This document shows, in pieces, positions 44,171 through 50,987 of a stretch of 64,000 nt of DNA. The DNA comes from Flavobacterium sp. (GTDB taxonomy: Bacteria; Bacteroidota; Bacteroidia; Flavobacteriales; Flavobacteriaceae): contig JACMLU010000023.1 of NCBI GenBank assembly GCA_014379405.1, forward strand, positions 124,001 through 188,000, written 5' to 3'. The position numbers and the translations under genes were made by a program. Position 1 is the first letter of the stretch; each line of letters starts with the position of its first letter. The notes under the pieces are model-generated. The model ran no database searches. It worked only from the letters and a program-made list of their open reading frames with translations, and was not told the origin of the DNA.

Positions 44171-44242
44171 AACCACAAATTACACAAATTAGCACAAATT
44201 TTTAAGTATAATAATTGGTGGAAATTTGTGTAATTTGTGGTT
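44171..44242. repeat. 20-bp perfect inverted repeat upstream of the Crp/Fnr gene
   Basis: AACCACAAATTACACAAATT (44171-44190) is exactly complementary to 44223-44242. The left arm continues AGCACAAATT, matching the right repeat of the GxxExxY element. The element lies 12 nt before the Crp/Fnr ATG, so any transcript starting upstream would fold into a long hairpin. Confidence 0.8.
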
Positions 44243-44253
44243 AAATAAAAGCT

Positions 44254-44829
44254 ATGCCTTTAATATTAGATAATCTTTCCAAACACATTAAGCTGACTCC
44301 ACAAGAGCAGGAACTCTTTTTGTCTAAAACAGAAATCCGTCAATACAAAGCAAAAACTATTTTGCTCAATGCTGGCGAAGTTTGCAAGACTTCCTATTTT
44401 GTGAATTCGGGTTTGTTGAGAAGTTTCAACATCAATGATAATATTGTCGAACACGTTTTGAGTTTTGCCTGTAGCGGTTGGTGGATTAGTGATATGTATA
44501 GTTTGCTTTCGCAAAAACCAGGAAACCTTTTTATTCAGGTTCTGGAAGATGCTGAAATTGTTTTATTGTCAAAAGAAAATCAGGAAATGCTGTTTCAGGA
44601 AATACCCAAACTCGAACGATTTTTCAGGATTCTAACCGAAAATTCATTAGTGGCACATCAGGAACGATTAATGGATAATTTGAGTTTAACCACAGAAGAA
44701 CGCTTCGAAAAATTTTGCAACAAACACCGCGACTTAATCCAGAAAGTTCCTCAAAAACAAATTGCCTCTTATTTGGGCGTAACTCCCGAATTTTTCAGCA
44801 AAATGAAAAGTAAAATGCTGCGAAAGTAG
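44254..44829 (+). CDS. Crp/Fnr-family transcriptional regulator
   Basis: This is a 191-residue regulator. A cyclic-nucleotide-binding-type beta barrel spans about 20-115 (IRQYKAKTILLNAGEVCKTSYFVNSGLLRSF ... LEDAEIVLLSKENQEMLF). A helical linker follows to about 150, then a short C-terminal HTH (KVPQKQIASYLGVTPEFFSKMKSKML). The cNMP pocket lacks the canonical RxSxxAxE phosphate-binding cassette and there are no Fe-S cysteines, so the ligand may be absent or different. It lies just upstream of a pirin operon whose promoter carries a palindrome at the position of a class II activator site. Confidence 0.9.
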   Translation: MPLILDNLSKHIKLTPQEQELFLSKTEIRQYKAKTILLNAGEVCKTSYFVNSGLLRSFNINDNIVEHVLSFACSGWWISDMYSLLSQKPGNLFIQVLEDAEIVLLSKENQEMLFQEIPKLERFFRILTENSLVAHQERLMDNLSLTTEERFEKFCNKHRDLIQKVPQKQIASYLGVTPEFFSKMKSKMLRK

Positions 44830-44886
44830 TTTTCAGTCCCAGTCGCAGTTTTCAGCACTATCAAATGCCAACTGTGACTGAAAACT
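44828..44886. repeat. Inverted repeat between the Crp/Fnr gene and pirin
   Basis: AGTTTTCAGTC (44828-44838) is perfectly complementary to GACTGAAAACT (44876-44886), with a second CAGTTTTCAG inside. Such CAGTTTTCAGT blocks are common intergenic repeats in flavobacteria as I recall them. There is no T run, so it is not a classical terminator. Confidence 0.55.
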
Positions 44887-44912
44887 GAGACAAAAAACCG
44901 CCAACTAACTTT

Positions 44913-44958
44913 CTTAATCTACATTAAGTGCCTTTTGCTTACTTCTAACGTAAATTTG
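44913..44958 (+). promoter_or_regulatory. Pirin operon promoter with Crp/Fnr-type palindrome
   Basis: The palindrome CTTAATCTACATTAAG (44913-44928; 6-bp arms) lies 22 nt upstream of the -7 element TAAATTTG (44951-44958). The same arrangement, base for base in spacing, precedes yceI. There is no TTG at -33 spacing, which suits activator dependence. Confidence 0.75.
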
Positions 44959-44988
44959 TATAACAAAAAACAACTAAATTTATTTATT

Positions 44989-45705
44989 ATGAAAACTACA
45001 GTTTTACACAAAGCAGATACAAGAGGACACGCAGATCACGGATGGCTAAACGCTTACCATAGTTTTAGTTTTGCCAGTTGGTACAACCCAGATAGAATTC
45101 AATTCGGAATGTTGCGCGTTTTAAATGACGATACCGTGGCTGCAGGAATGGGTTTTGGCACACACCCTCACGACAATATGGAAATTATTACCATTCCGTT
45201 GGAAGGTGATTTAGCCCACAAAGACAGTATGGGAACTGAATCGACCATAAAAACTGGTGATATACAAGTAATGAGTGCGGGAACCGGAATTCAACACAGC
45301 GAATTCAATCCAAATGCAGATCAACGCACCAAACTTTTTCAGATTTGGGTATTCCCAAAAACTAGAAATGTAACACCTCGTTACCAACAAATCACTTTGG
45401 ACACTACGGAACAAAAAAACAATTTTGCTCAGATATTATCTCCAAATCCTGATGATGCTGGAGTTTGGATTCATCAAGATGCTTGGTTTCATTTGGCTGA
45501 TTTTAGCGCAGGATTTGCTAAAACATACGAATTAAAAAAAGAAGGAAACGGTCTTTATGTTTTTGTAATTTCCGGAACAATCACTGTTGACGGTCAAGAA
45601 TTGGAAACCCGTGACGGTTTAGGCATCACTGATTTTAAAACTTTGGATATCAAAGCAACAACCGATGCTAAATTTTTATTAATGGAAATCCCTATGAAAC
45701 AATAA
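44989..45705 (+). CDS. Pirin-family bicupin protein
   Basis: This 238-residue cytoplasmic bicupin has all four metal ligands of pirin present in the first cupin: His59 and His61 in GTHPHDN, and His103 and Glu105 in GIQHSEFN. Bacterial pirins such as YhhW show quercetinase-like dioxygenase activity, but the physiological substrate is unclear. I use the ATG at 44989; the track's upstream start lies before the -7 element. It is first gene of a pirin-GNAT-OsmC-ferredoxin-like operon that looks like a redox or electrophile stress unit. Confidence 0.92.
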   Translation: MKTTVLHKADTRGHADHGWLNAYHSFSFASWYNPDRIQFGMLRVLNDDTVAAGMGFGTHPHDNMEIITIPLEGDLAHKDSMGTESTIKTGDIQVMSAGTGIQHSEFNPNADQRTKLFQIWVFPKTRNVTPRYQQITLDTTEQKNNFAQILSPNPDDAGVWIHQDAWFHLADFSAGFAKTYELKKEGNGLYVFVISGTITVDGQELETRDGLGITDFKTLDIKATTDAKFLLMEIPMKQ

Positions 45706-45716
45706 ATCTGAAAACA

Positions 45717-46001
45717 ATGGAAGAAGTAATAGGTATAGAATTAAACGGCACAAAAGGCCAATTTTATGTTTCGGTTGACGGAAAACAAGAAGGAATAATG
45801 ACTTTTGTCTTTGCAGGAAGCGACAAGATAATCATTGACCACACCGAAGTCAATCCGGGCAACAACGGTAAAGGTTATGGCAAAAAAATGGTAGCCAAAG
45901 CGGTGGAATATGCCAGAGAAAAAAACATTAAAATCATTCCGCTTTGTCCTTTTGCCAAAAAAGTTTTCGACAAAACTCCTGAGTTTAAAGACGTTTTATA
46001 A
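45717..46001 (+). CDS. Small GNAT-like N-acetyltransferase (YjdJ/NATD1 type)
   Basis: This is a 94-residue minimal GNAT domain. HTEVNPGNNGKGYGKKMVAKAVEYAREKNIKIIPLCPFAKKVFDK contains the acetyl-CoA pyrophosphate-binding NNGKGYG loop and the family signature PLCPFAKKV. In enterobacteria the homologue YjdJ is encoded beside the [4Fe-4S] protein YjdI, and the same two families recur in this operon. It starts 11 nt after pirin. Substrate unknown. Confidence 0.88.
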   Translation: MEEVIGIELNGTKGQFYVSVDGKQEGIMTFVFAGSDKIIIDHTEVNPGNNGKGYGKKMVAKAVEYAREKNIKIIPLCPFAKKVFDKTPEFKDVL

Positions 46002-46026
46002 TCATCAAATTATTTAAAATTGAAGT

Positions 46027-46434
46027 ATGGAAAATCTTTTGGAAAATGATATAACGGGAACTATTGGCACACAAAAATATTTGTGTACCATTTCTTGGCG
46101 TAACGGCAAATTACTGATGGATGAACCCGAAAGCATTGGTGGAAATGATTTGGGACCTGACCCTTTTTCTACGCTTTTAGCATCTTTGGCGGGTTGTACC
46201 TTGTCTACTTTGCGAATGTATATTGACCGGAAAGCTTGGGATATTCCAGAAATAAATATTTCCTTAAATTTGACACAGGAAAACGAAGGCGAATTGGTGA
46301 CAACCATTTCCAAGACCATCACTTTTTCGACAGAAATTAGTGATGAGCAAAAAGAACGATTGCTTTTCATTGCAGAAAAGTGCCCCATTTCCAAGATTTT
46401 GAAAAACACGATAAACCTAAAAACTTCTTTATAA
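46027..46434 (+). CDS. OsmC-family protein
   Basis: This 135-residue OsmC-like domain has two redox cysteines at the expected places: Cys57 in LAGCTLSTLRMY and Cys119 in EKCPISKIL. The family includes thiol peroxidases acting on organic hydroperoxides. No signal peptide, so cytoplasmic. It lies 25 nt after the GNAT gene and 1 nt before the [4Fe-4S] gene, clearly in the same transcript. Confidence 0.9.
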   Translation: MENLLENDITGTIGTQKYLCTISWRNGKLLMDEPESIGGNDLGPDPFSTLLASLAGCTLSTLRMYIDRKAWDIPEINISLNLTQENEGELVTTISKTITFSTEISDEQKERLLFIAEKCPISKILKNTINLKTSL

Positions 46435-46435
46435 A

Positions 46436-46660
46436 ATGGATCCAGACAACTTAAAAAAAGAATATACCAACGGCGAGGTGACCGTGGTATGGCAATCCGG
46501 CAAATGCATTCATTCCGGAAATTGCGTTAGAAACAATCCCGATGTTTTTCAACCTAAAGAGAAACCTTGGATAAAAATCGATGGCTCTTCTACTGAAAAA
46601 ATAATTGAAACCGTTCAAAAATGCCCATCTGGCGCTTTAACGTTTTACAAAAACAAGTAA
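46436..46660 (+). CDS. YjdI-like divergent [4Fe-4S] mono-cluster protein
   Basis: This 74-residue protein carries CIHSGNC (Cys24, Cys30) and KCPSGAL (Cys63), the pattern of the Fer4_19/YjdI family of small Fe-S cluster proteins. It contains only three cysteines, so the fourth cluster ligand would have to be another residue, for example His26. It is the last gene of the pirin operon, followed by a hairpin terminator. A role as an electron carrier for its neighbours is inference. Confidence 0.9.
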   Translation: MDPDNLKKEYTNGEVTVVWQSGKCIHSGNCVRNNPDVFQPKEKPWIKIDGSSTEKIIETVQKCPSGALTFYKNK

Positions 46661-46684
46661 AATACTATATTTACCTATTCATTC

Positions 46685-46722
46685 AAAAACCGGAAAACTA
46701 AATTAGTTCTGCGGTTTTTTTT
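46685..46722 (+). terminator. Terminator of the pirin operon
   Basis: AAAAACCG/CGGTTTTT with an inner AACTAA/TTAGTT stem, followed by T-rich sequence. It ends just before the yceI operator. Confidence 0.75.
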
Positions 46723-46726
46723 CGTT

Positions 46727-46772
46727 CTTAATCTAGGTTAAGTGCTTCGTCGGAATTGCCACCTTAAATTTG
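46727..46772 (+). promoter_or_regulatory. yceI promoter with the same Crp/Fnr-type palindrome
   Basis: CTTAATCTAGGTTAAG (46727-46742) and -7 TAAATTTG (46765-46772) are separated by 22 nt, as at the pirin promoter. Including flanks, TTCTTAATCTAnnTTAAGTGC is shared, 19 of 21 bases identical. Confidence 0.75.
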
Positions 46773-46809
46773 CCTTATCAAAATGAAATAACAATTTAAA
46801 AATAAAATT

Positions 46810-47337
46810 ATGGCAACTACAAAATGGGCAATTGACCCGACACACTCAGAAATTGGTTTTAAAGTAAAACACATGATGTTTACTAACGTTTCAGGAAAAT
46901 TTGGAACTTATGATGCAACAATCGCAACAGAAGACGACAACTTCGAAAATGCAGCTATTGAATTTTCAGCAGATATCGATTCTATCAGTACGAACAACAC
47001 CGACAGAGACAATCACTTGAAAAGTGGCGATTTTTTTGACGCTGAAAACCATCCAAAATTAACTTTCAAAGCATCTTCTTTTACCAAAGATGGAGATGAT
47101 TATGAATTAACCGGAGATTTGAGTATTAAAGACGTAACAAAATCAGTAAAATTCCCTGTTGAATTCAGCGGATTGATGAAAGACCCTTGGGGAAACACCA
47201 AAGCTGGATTGAACATTTATGGCAAAATCAACCGTAAAGATTGGGGATTGAACTGGAACTCGGCTCTAGAAACTGGTGGCGTTTTGGTAGGTGAAGAAGT
47301 TAAATTGAACATTGAATTGCAATTAATAAAACTATAA
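46810..47337 (+). CDS. YceI-family lipocalin-like protein
   Basis: This 175-residue protein matches YceI, a lipocalin-like barrel binding isoprenoid-type ligands: WAIDPTHSEIGFKVKHMMFTNVSGKFGTYDA, DRDNHLKSGDFFDAENHPKLTFKASSF and DPWGNTKAGLNIYGKINRKDWGLNWN. Many YceI proteins are periplasmic, but this one has no signal peptide, so it should be cytoplasmic. Its promoter shares operator and spacing with the pirin operon, so both are probably activated together. Confidence 0.93.
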   Translation: MATTKWAIDPTHSEIGFKVKHMMFTNVSGKFGTYDATIATEDDNFENAAIEFSADIDSISTNNTDRDNHLKSGDFFDAENHPKLTFKASSFTKDGDDYELTGDLSIKDVTKSVKFPVEFSGLMKDPWGNTKAGLNIYGKINRKDWGLNWNSALETGGVLVGEEVKLNIELQLIKL

Positions 47338-47363
47338 TTCCACACTTTATCGAGTTACCAGAT

Positions 47364-47400
47364 AAACCCTTACCGTAAAAAAGTAAGGGTTTGCTTTTTT
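47364..47400 (+). terminator. Terminator after yceI
   Basis: AAACCCTTAC/GTAAGGGTTT with a 9-nt loop, then a T run. The convergent GH130 gene ends just beyond. Confidence 0.85.
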
Positions 47401-47407
47401 GAATATT

Positions 47408-48883
47408 TTATAAATTTGTTTTTTTACTATTTATTAGTGCTTCCAGTAATTCAGACATATCAACTACAGCATAAGTAGAAGAATAATCAGAAACTGCATA
47501 AGGCAATATAAGACTGTTATTGTGAATTAGCGAACCACAGGAATAGACCACATTCGGAACATAGCCTTCGCGCTCTTCTTCTAAAGGGGTAAGCAGAGGT
47601 TCAGAAAGTCTTCCAATTTCTATGGAGGGATCATCCAGATCCAAGAGTGATGCTCCTACACAATACTGCCTCATAGCACCTACTCCGTGAGTTATCACAA
47701 GCCAACCTTCTTCTGTCCATAATGGTGATCCACAATTCCCAACTTGCGTGTATTCCCAAGGGTATTCTGGCCTTTGAATCAATAGCGGATTCTTCCATTC
47801 GTTGGGTCGTACTGAATACATTAGATAATTATTAACTCCATCTAACCTGGCCAACATTGCAAATTTTCCGTTTATTTTTTTGGGAAATAAAGCCATCCCT
47901 TTTCCTTGTGAACCTTCGCCATACAATGGCATCACACGAAACGTATAAAAATCTTCAGTAGTGATTAATTTTGGCAGTATGGAATGTCCATTATAGGCGG
48001 TGTATGTTCCCATTACACTCTCAGAACCATCATCATCAACAAAACGAACAAAACGAGCATCTTCAATTCCTCGACTTTCTGTTTCCGAAATTGGAAAAAT
48101 CACACGTTCCGAAATATCGGAATCGCGCTTGAATTCAATATCATAAAAAGAGTCCATCAACCAAATCACTTCTTCATAGGCTTCTCTTTTCTCTTTACTA
48201 ATAATTGGATTAGCTAGCTCTAAAGACAACGCATTTTTAAAAACAGAATATTCGAATACTTCAGGCAAATCATTCAGGATAGTGGAATAAATATCCAAGG
48301 TGTGCATTTCAGCCAATTTGGACAAAAAGCGTTTTTTGTTAAACATCATTTTGTGTAACATCTCGGCCTTTTCAATATCATCGCCAATGCGCATCATCCT
48401 TAGATTGTTGTCCTTGTCGATAATTCCCCTTCTAAATACGATGGACGAAACGTGTCCTTCTCCAGTAGCCCGAAAGGAAATGACCACGCGTACCTCTCCT
48501 TTTTCTAGACCCGATTGATCAAAATCTTGCACCATTGAAGGATTAAAAAAAGCCGAAGATTCGATGGAATATTCCATAGTAAGATAAGAACCAATAAGCA
48601 TTTTCTTGTCTTCTGACAGCTCTGTTTCACTGATTTGCATCTCGGCAATCAAGCCACTAATGTTCTCATAATGCTTATAAAAAATAGATGAAATACTTCG
48701 ATGGCGTCTGGAAAATCCTCTATTGATTTGTTCCAATATATGGCAAACATCAAAATTGTTCATCACTAAAATACGATTAACCAGATCTTTAGTCCTCTGT
48801 TCTCCGCTATAGAAGTACCTAGCAACAACCCTACTAGAATCGGGCAAAAACTTAATATTTTTTCGGGTGACAGAGACTTTCAT
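47408..48883 (-). CDS. GH130-family glycosidase/glycoside phosphorylase
   Basis: This 491-residue protein has a five-bladed-propeller GH130 catalytic region from about 240 onward, with GIEDARFVRF (272-281) carrying the conserved acidic motif, plus TAYNGHSILPKL, YSVRPNEWKNPLL and WLVITHGVGAMRQYCVGA. An N-terminal region of about 200 residues precedes it. GH130 enzymes phosphorolyse or hydrolyse beta-mannosides. The presence of the long N-terminus suggests a hydrolase-like or still uncharacterised subgroup. No signal peptide. It stands alone, without the glycosyltransferases that often accompany it. Confidence 0.88.
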   Translation of the reverse strand: MKVSVTRKNIKFLPDSSRVVARYFYSGEQRTKDLVNRILVMNNFDVCHILEQINRGFSRRHRSISSIFYKHYENISGLIAEMQISETELSEDKKMLIGSYLTMEYSIESSAFFNPSMVQDFDQSGLEKGEVRVVISFRATGEGHVSSIVFRRGIIDKDNNLRMMRIGDDIEKAEMLHKMMFNKKRFLSKLAEMHTLDIYSTILNDLPEVFEYSVFKNALSLELANPIISKEKREAYEEVIWLMDSFYDIEFKRDSDISERVIFPISETESRGIEDARFVRFVDDDGSESVMGTYTAYNGHSILPKLITTEDFYTFRVMPLYGEGSQGKGMALFPKKINGKFAMLARLDGVNNYLMYSVRPNEWKNPLLIQRPEYPWEYTQVGNCGSPLWTEEGWLVITHGVGAMRQYCVGASLLDLDDPSIEIGRLSEPLLTPLEEEREGYVPNVVYSCGSLIHNNSLILPYAVSDYSSTYAVVDMSELLEALINSKKTNL

Positions 48884-49407
48884 AAAATAAAATTTAATTT
48901 AAAACACAAATAAGTAAATACACATAAGTTGCAACAAAAAAACATCCGATTTATTATCCCTTATCAAAATGTCGGTCAAAAAACATTCAACCTTCCTTTT
49001 GCATAAAAGACGTTTTGACTAAAATAAGAACTATACTTTTTCAGTTTTGGCGACTCTATATCAAATAGTTGAAACCAAGTACTGGTCATATCATTTTGGA
49101 AAATAAAGTCCTAAAAGAGTGAAAACTGTTTTTTTCGCAGGCAATACTTTCAAATATACAAAATTAATAATTTAGAAAATTGATTTTTAACTAATTACAC
49201 CTTGCACTCATATTCAATATTCTTCTAAAAAAAACATATAAGACCATAGAAGGGAAAATTCTTTTTGAGAGTTTTGTTCGACAGTAAAAGATTAAATTAA
49301 AGGCAGAACAACTGTTCTTGATATGCAAAAAATCGCTGCTCCTAAAAAAAATACTATTTTTGCATCCCGATTTAATCTTTAAATCATTCAATCTTTAAAT
49401 TAAAAAT
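48884..49407. other. Long intergenic region between GH130 gene and fabD
   Basis: 524 nt between divergent genes. Apart from the fabD -7 element at 49355-49362 and a weak dyad (ATGCAAAAAAT near 49322 with ATTTTTGCAT near 49356), I see no ORF with family resemblance, no tRNA and no repeat family. A small RNA or a degraded gene cannot be excluded. Confidence 0.4.
49355..49362 (+). promoter_or_regulatory. -7 promoter element for fabD
   Basis: TATTTTTG, 45 nt before the ATG at 49408. It forms the right arm of a dyad with 49322-49332. Confidence 0.6.
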
Positions 49408-50280
49408 ATGAAAGCATACGTTTTTCCAGGTCAAGGAGCTCAATTCACAGGAATGGGCAAAGACTTATATGATAATTCTGAATTAGCAAAATCACTTTTC
49501 GAAAAAGCCAATGAAATTCTAGGTTTCCGCATTACAGACATTATGTTTGAAGGAACAGCCGAGGAATTGAAAGAAACTAAAGTTACCCAACCGGCAATTT
49601 TCTTGCATTCGGTAATTTTGGCCAAAACCTTGGAAGATTTCAAACCAGAAATGGTAGCAGGACATTCTTTGGGCGAATTTTCAGCTTTGGTTGCCAATGG
49701 TGTTTTGTCGTTTGAAGACGGATTAAAATTAGTTTCACAACGCGCATTAGCAATGCAAAAAGCTTGTGAAATCAAACCTTCGACAATGGCAGCAGTTCTA
49801 GGATTAGCCGACAACATCGTGGAAGAAGTTTGCGCTTCAATCGACGGAATTGTTGTAGCTGCAAATTACAACTGTCCGGGACAATTAGTGATTTCAGGAG
49901 AAACTTCTGCAGTAGAAATAGCCTGCGAAGCAATGAAAGTTGCCGGCGCAAAAAGAGCTTTATTATTACCCGTTGGTGGTGGTTTTCACTCGCCAATGAT
50001 GGAACCGGCAAGAGAAGAATTGGCCGCAGCTATTGAAGCAACTACATTTTCGACGCCAATTTGTCCAGTGTATCAAAACGTAACCGCAGCAGCCGTTTCT
50101 GATGCTAACGAAATCAAGAAAAACTTAATTATCCAATTGACAGCTCCAGTAAAATGGACACAATCCGTGCAACAAATGATTGCCGATGGAGCGACTTTGT
50201 TTACCGAAGTTGGCCCAGGAAAAGTCCTAGCCGGATTAATTGGAAAAATTGATAGAGAAGCTGCGACAGCGAACGCTTAA
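49408..50280 (+). CDS. fabD: Malonyl-CoA:ACP transacylase
   Basis: FabD loads malonyl groups onto acyl carrier protein to start fatty-acid elongation. The 290-residue enzyme has YVFPGQGAQFTGMG at the N-terminus, nucleophile Ser87 in AGHSLGEFSAL, and the catalytic His in GGGFHSPMM. Length and motifs are standard. It is monocistronic here, away from other fab genes, with its own promoter and terminator. Confidence 0.97.
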   Translation: MKAYVFPGQGAQFTGMGKDLYDNSELAKSLFEKANEILGFRITDIMFEGTAEELKETKVTQPAIFLHSVILAKTLEDFKPEMVAGHSLGEFSALVANGVLSFEDGLKLVSQRALAMQKACEIKPSTMAAVLGLADNIVEEVCASIDGIVVAANYNCPGQLVISGETSAVEIACEAMKVAGAKRALLLPVGGGFHSPMMEPAREELAAAIEATTFSTPICPVYQNVTAAAVSDANEIKKNLIIQLTAPVKWTQSVQQMIADGATLFTEVGPGKVLAGLIGKIDREAATANA

Positions 50281-50325
50281 AAAGTATTCAGTGGTCAGTT
50301 TTTAGTGATCCGTTTATAAATAGAG

Positions 50326-50358
50326 TCCTCATAAACCTATGTTTGTGGGGATTTTTTT
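50326..50358 (+). terminator. Terminator after fabD
   Basis: TCCTCATAAAC/GTTTGTGGGGA (11 pairs including G-U) with a CTAT loop and a T7 run. Confidence 0.85.
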
Positions 50359-50372
50359 ACTTTGGTTTAATA

Positions 50373-50401
50373 GCTACAATTGCTTCGCTTCCTCGCAATG
50401 A
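50373..50401 (-). repeat. TCATTGCGAGGAA dispersed repeat inside the toxin 3' end
   Basis: On the minus strand TCATTGCGAGGAAGCGAAGC followed by AATTGTAGC. The first 13 bases equal the repeat at 34852. It encodes the last residues of the toxin ORF (HCEEAKQL) and its stop codon. Confidence 0.65.
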
Positions 50402-50700
50402 TTATTGATTATTCCAGTAATCAAATAATTCTGATTCATTTTTTCAAAGAAAATATACCAAGTGGTTCGATTGTTAGAATTGTAAAAAATGTATCTGGAA
50501 CCTAGGTATTTTAGGCTTTTTGGACTTAATCTATGTGGACTTAATTTAATGTTTTCTGGAACTGCATCGTAAATTTTCGAAACATATTCATCGGCTGTTT
50601 CGATAAAACCAAAATATTCTTTTTTGTACAAAATACGAACCAAATCATCCAAGAAATCAATTACGTGTGGCGTAAAAACAACTTTTATTTTCCCCACCAT
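50374..50700 (-). CDS. RelE/ParE-type toxin, C-terminus supplied by a dispersed repeat
   Basis: This 108-residue protein has the ParE/RelE toxin layout: VVFTPHVIDFLDDLVRILYKKEY, two helices, then SPKSLKYLGSRYIFYNSNNRTTWYIFFE. The late strand YLITGIINN is followed by HCEEAKQL. These last residues are encoded by the TCATTGCGAGGAA repeat, so the original C-terminus may have been replaced. It starts inside the antitoxin gene (16-nt overlap), as in type II toxin-antitoxin operons. Whether it cleaves RNA or blocks gyrase cannot be told. Confidence 0.78.
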   Translation of the reverse strand: MVGKIKVVFTPHVIDFLDDLVRILYKKEYFGFIETADEYVSKIYDAVPENIKLSPHRLSPKSLKYLGSRYIFYNSNNRTTWYIFFEKMNQNYLITGIINNHCEEAKQL

Positions 50701-50879
50701 TCTCTAATTCTTCTAATAGATTCGGCTTTGGCTTCTTCGAGAGTATAACCATTTTTAAATTCTTCATCAAAATCAAAAGTGGCTCTATCAATTCCTTTCG
50801 ATTTAAGTTTTGAAGATTCATAAGTCACAGCAGGTTCTTCTACTTTGGTTATTTTCGGATTTTCTTTTTTAGGATTCAT
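50685..50879 (-). CDS. Antitoxin-like small protein upstream of the RelE/ParE toxin
   Basis: This 64-residue acidic protein (KVEEPAVTYESSKLKSKGIDRATFDFDEEFKNGYTLEEAKAESIRRIREWWGK) ends in a helix likely to wrap the toxin. No ribbon-helix-helix or HTH motif is obvious, so DNA binding is uncertain. Size, order and overlap with the toxin gene support the antitoxin role. There is no clear promoter motif directly upstream. Confidence 0.72.
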   Translation of the reverse strand: MNPKKENPKITKVEEPAVTYESSKLKSKGIDRATFDFDEEFKNGYTLEEAKAESIRRIREWWGK

Positions 50880-50927
50880 AACTGTTGTTTTACGTAACGA
50901 ATTTACAACTAATTCTTTATACCAAAA

Positions 50928-50960
50928 AATCCTAAATTACCAACTTGATAATTTAGGATT
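50928..50960 (-). terminator. Terminator of galE
   Basis: AATCCTAAATTA/TAATTTAGGATT, 12 perfect pairs with a 9-nt loop, followed on the minus strand by a T run. It lies between galE and the antitoxin gene. Confidence 0.78.
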
Positions 50961-50987
50961 CTTGTTTAACTGCAATCTGCAATCTGA

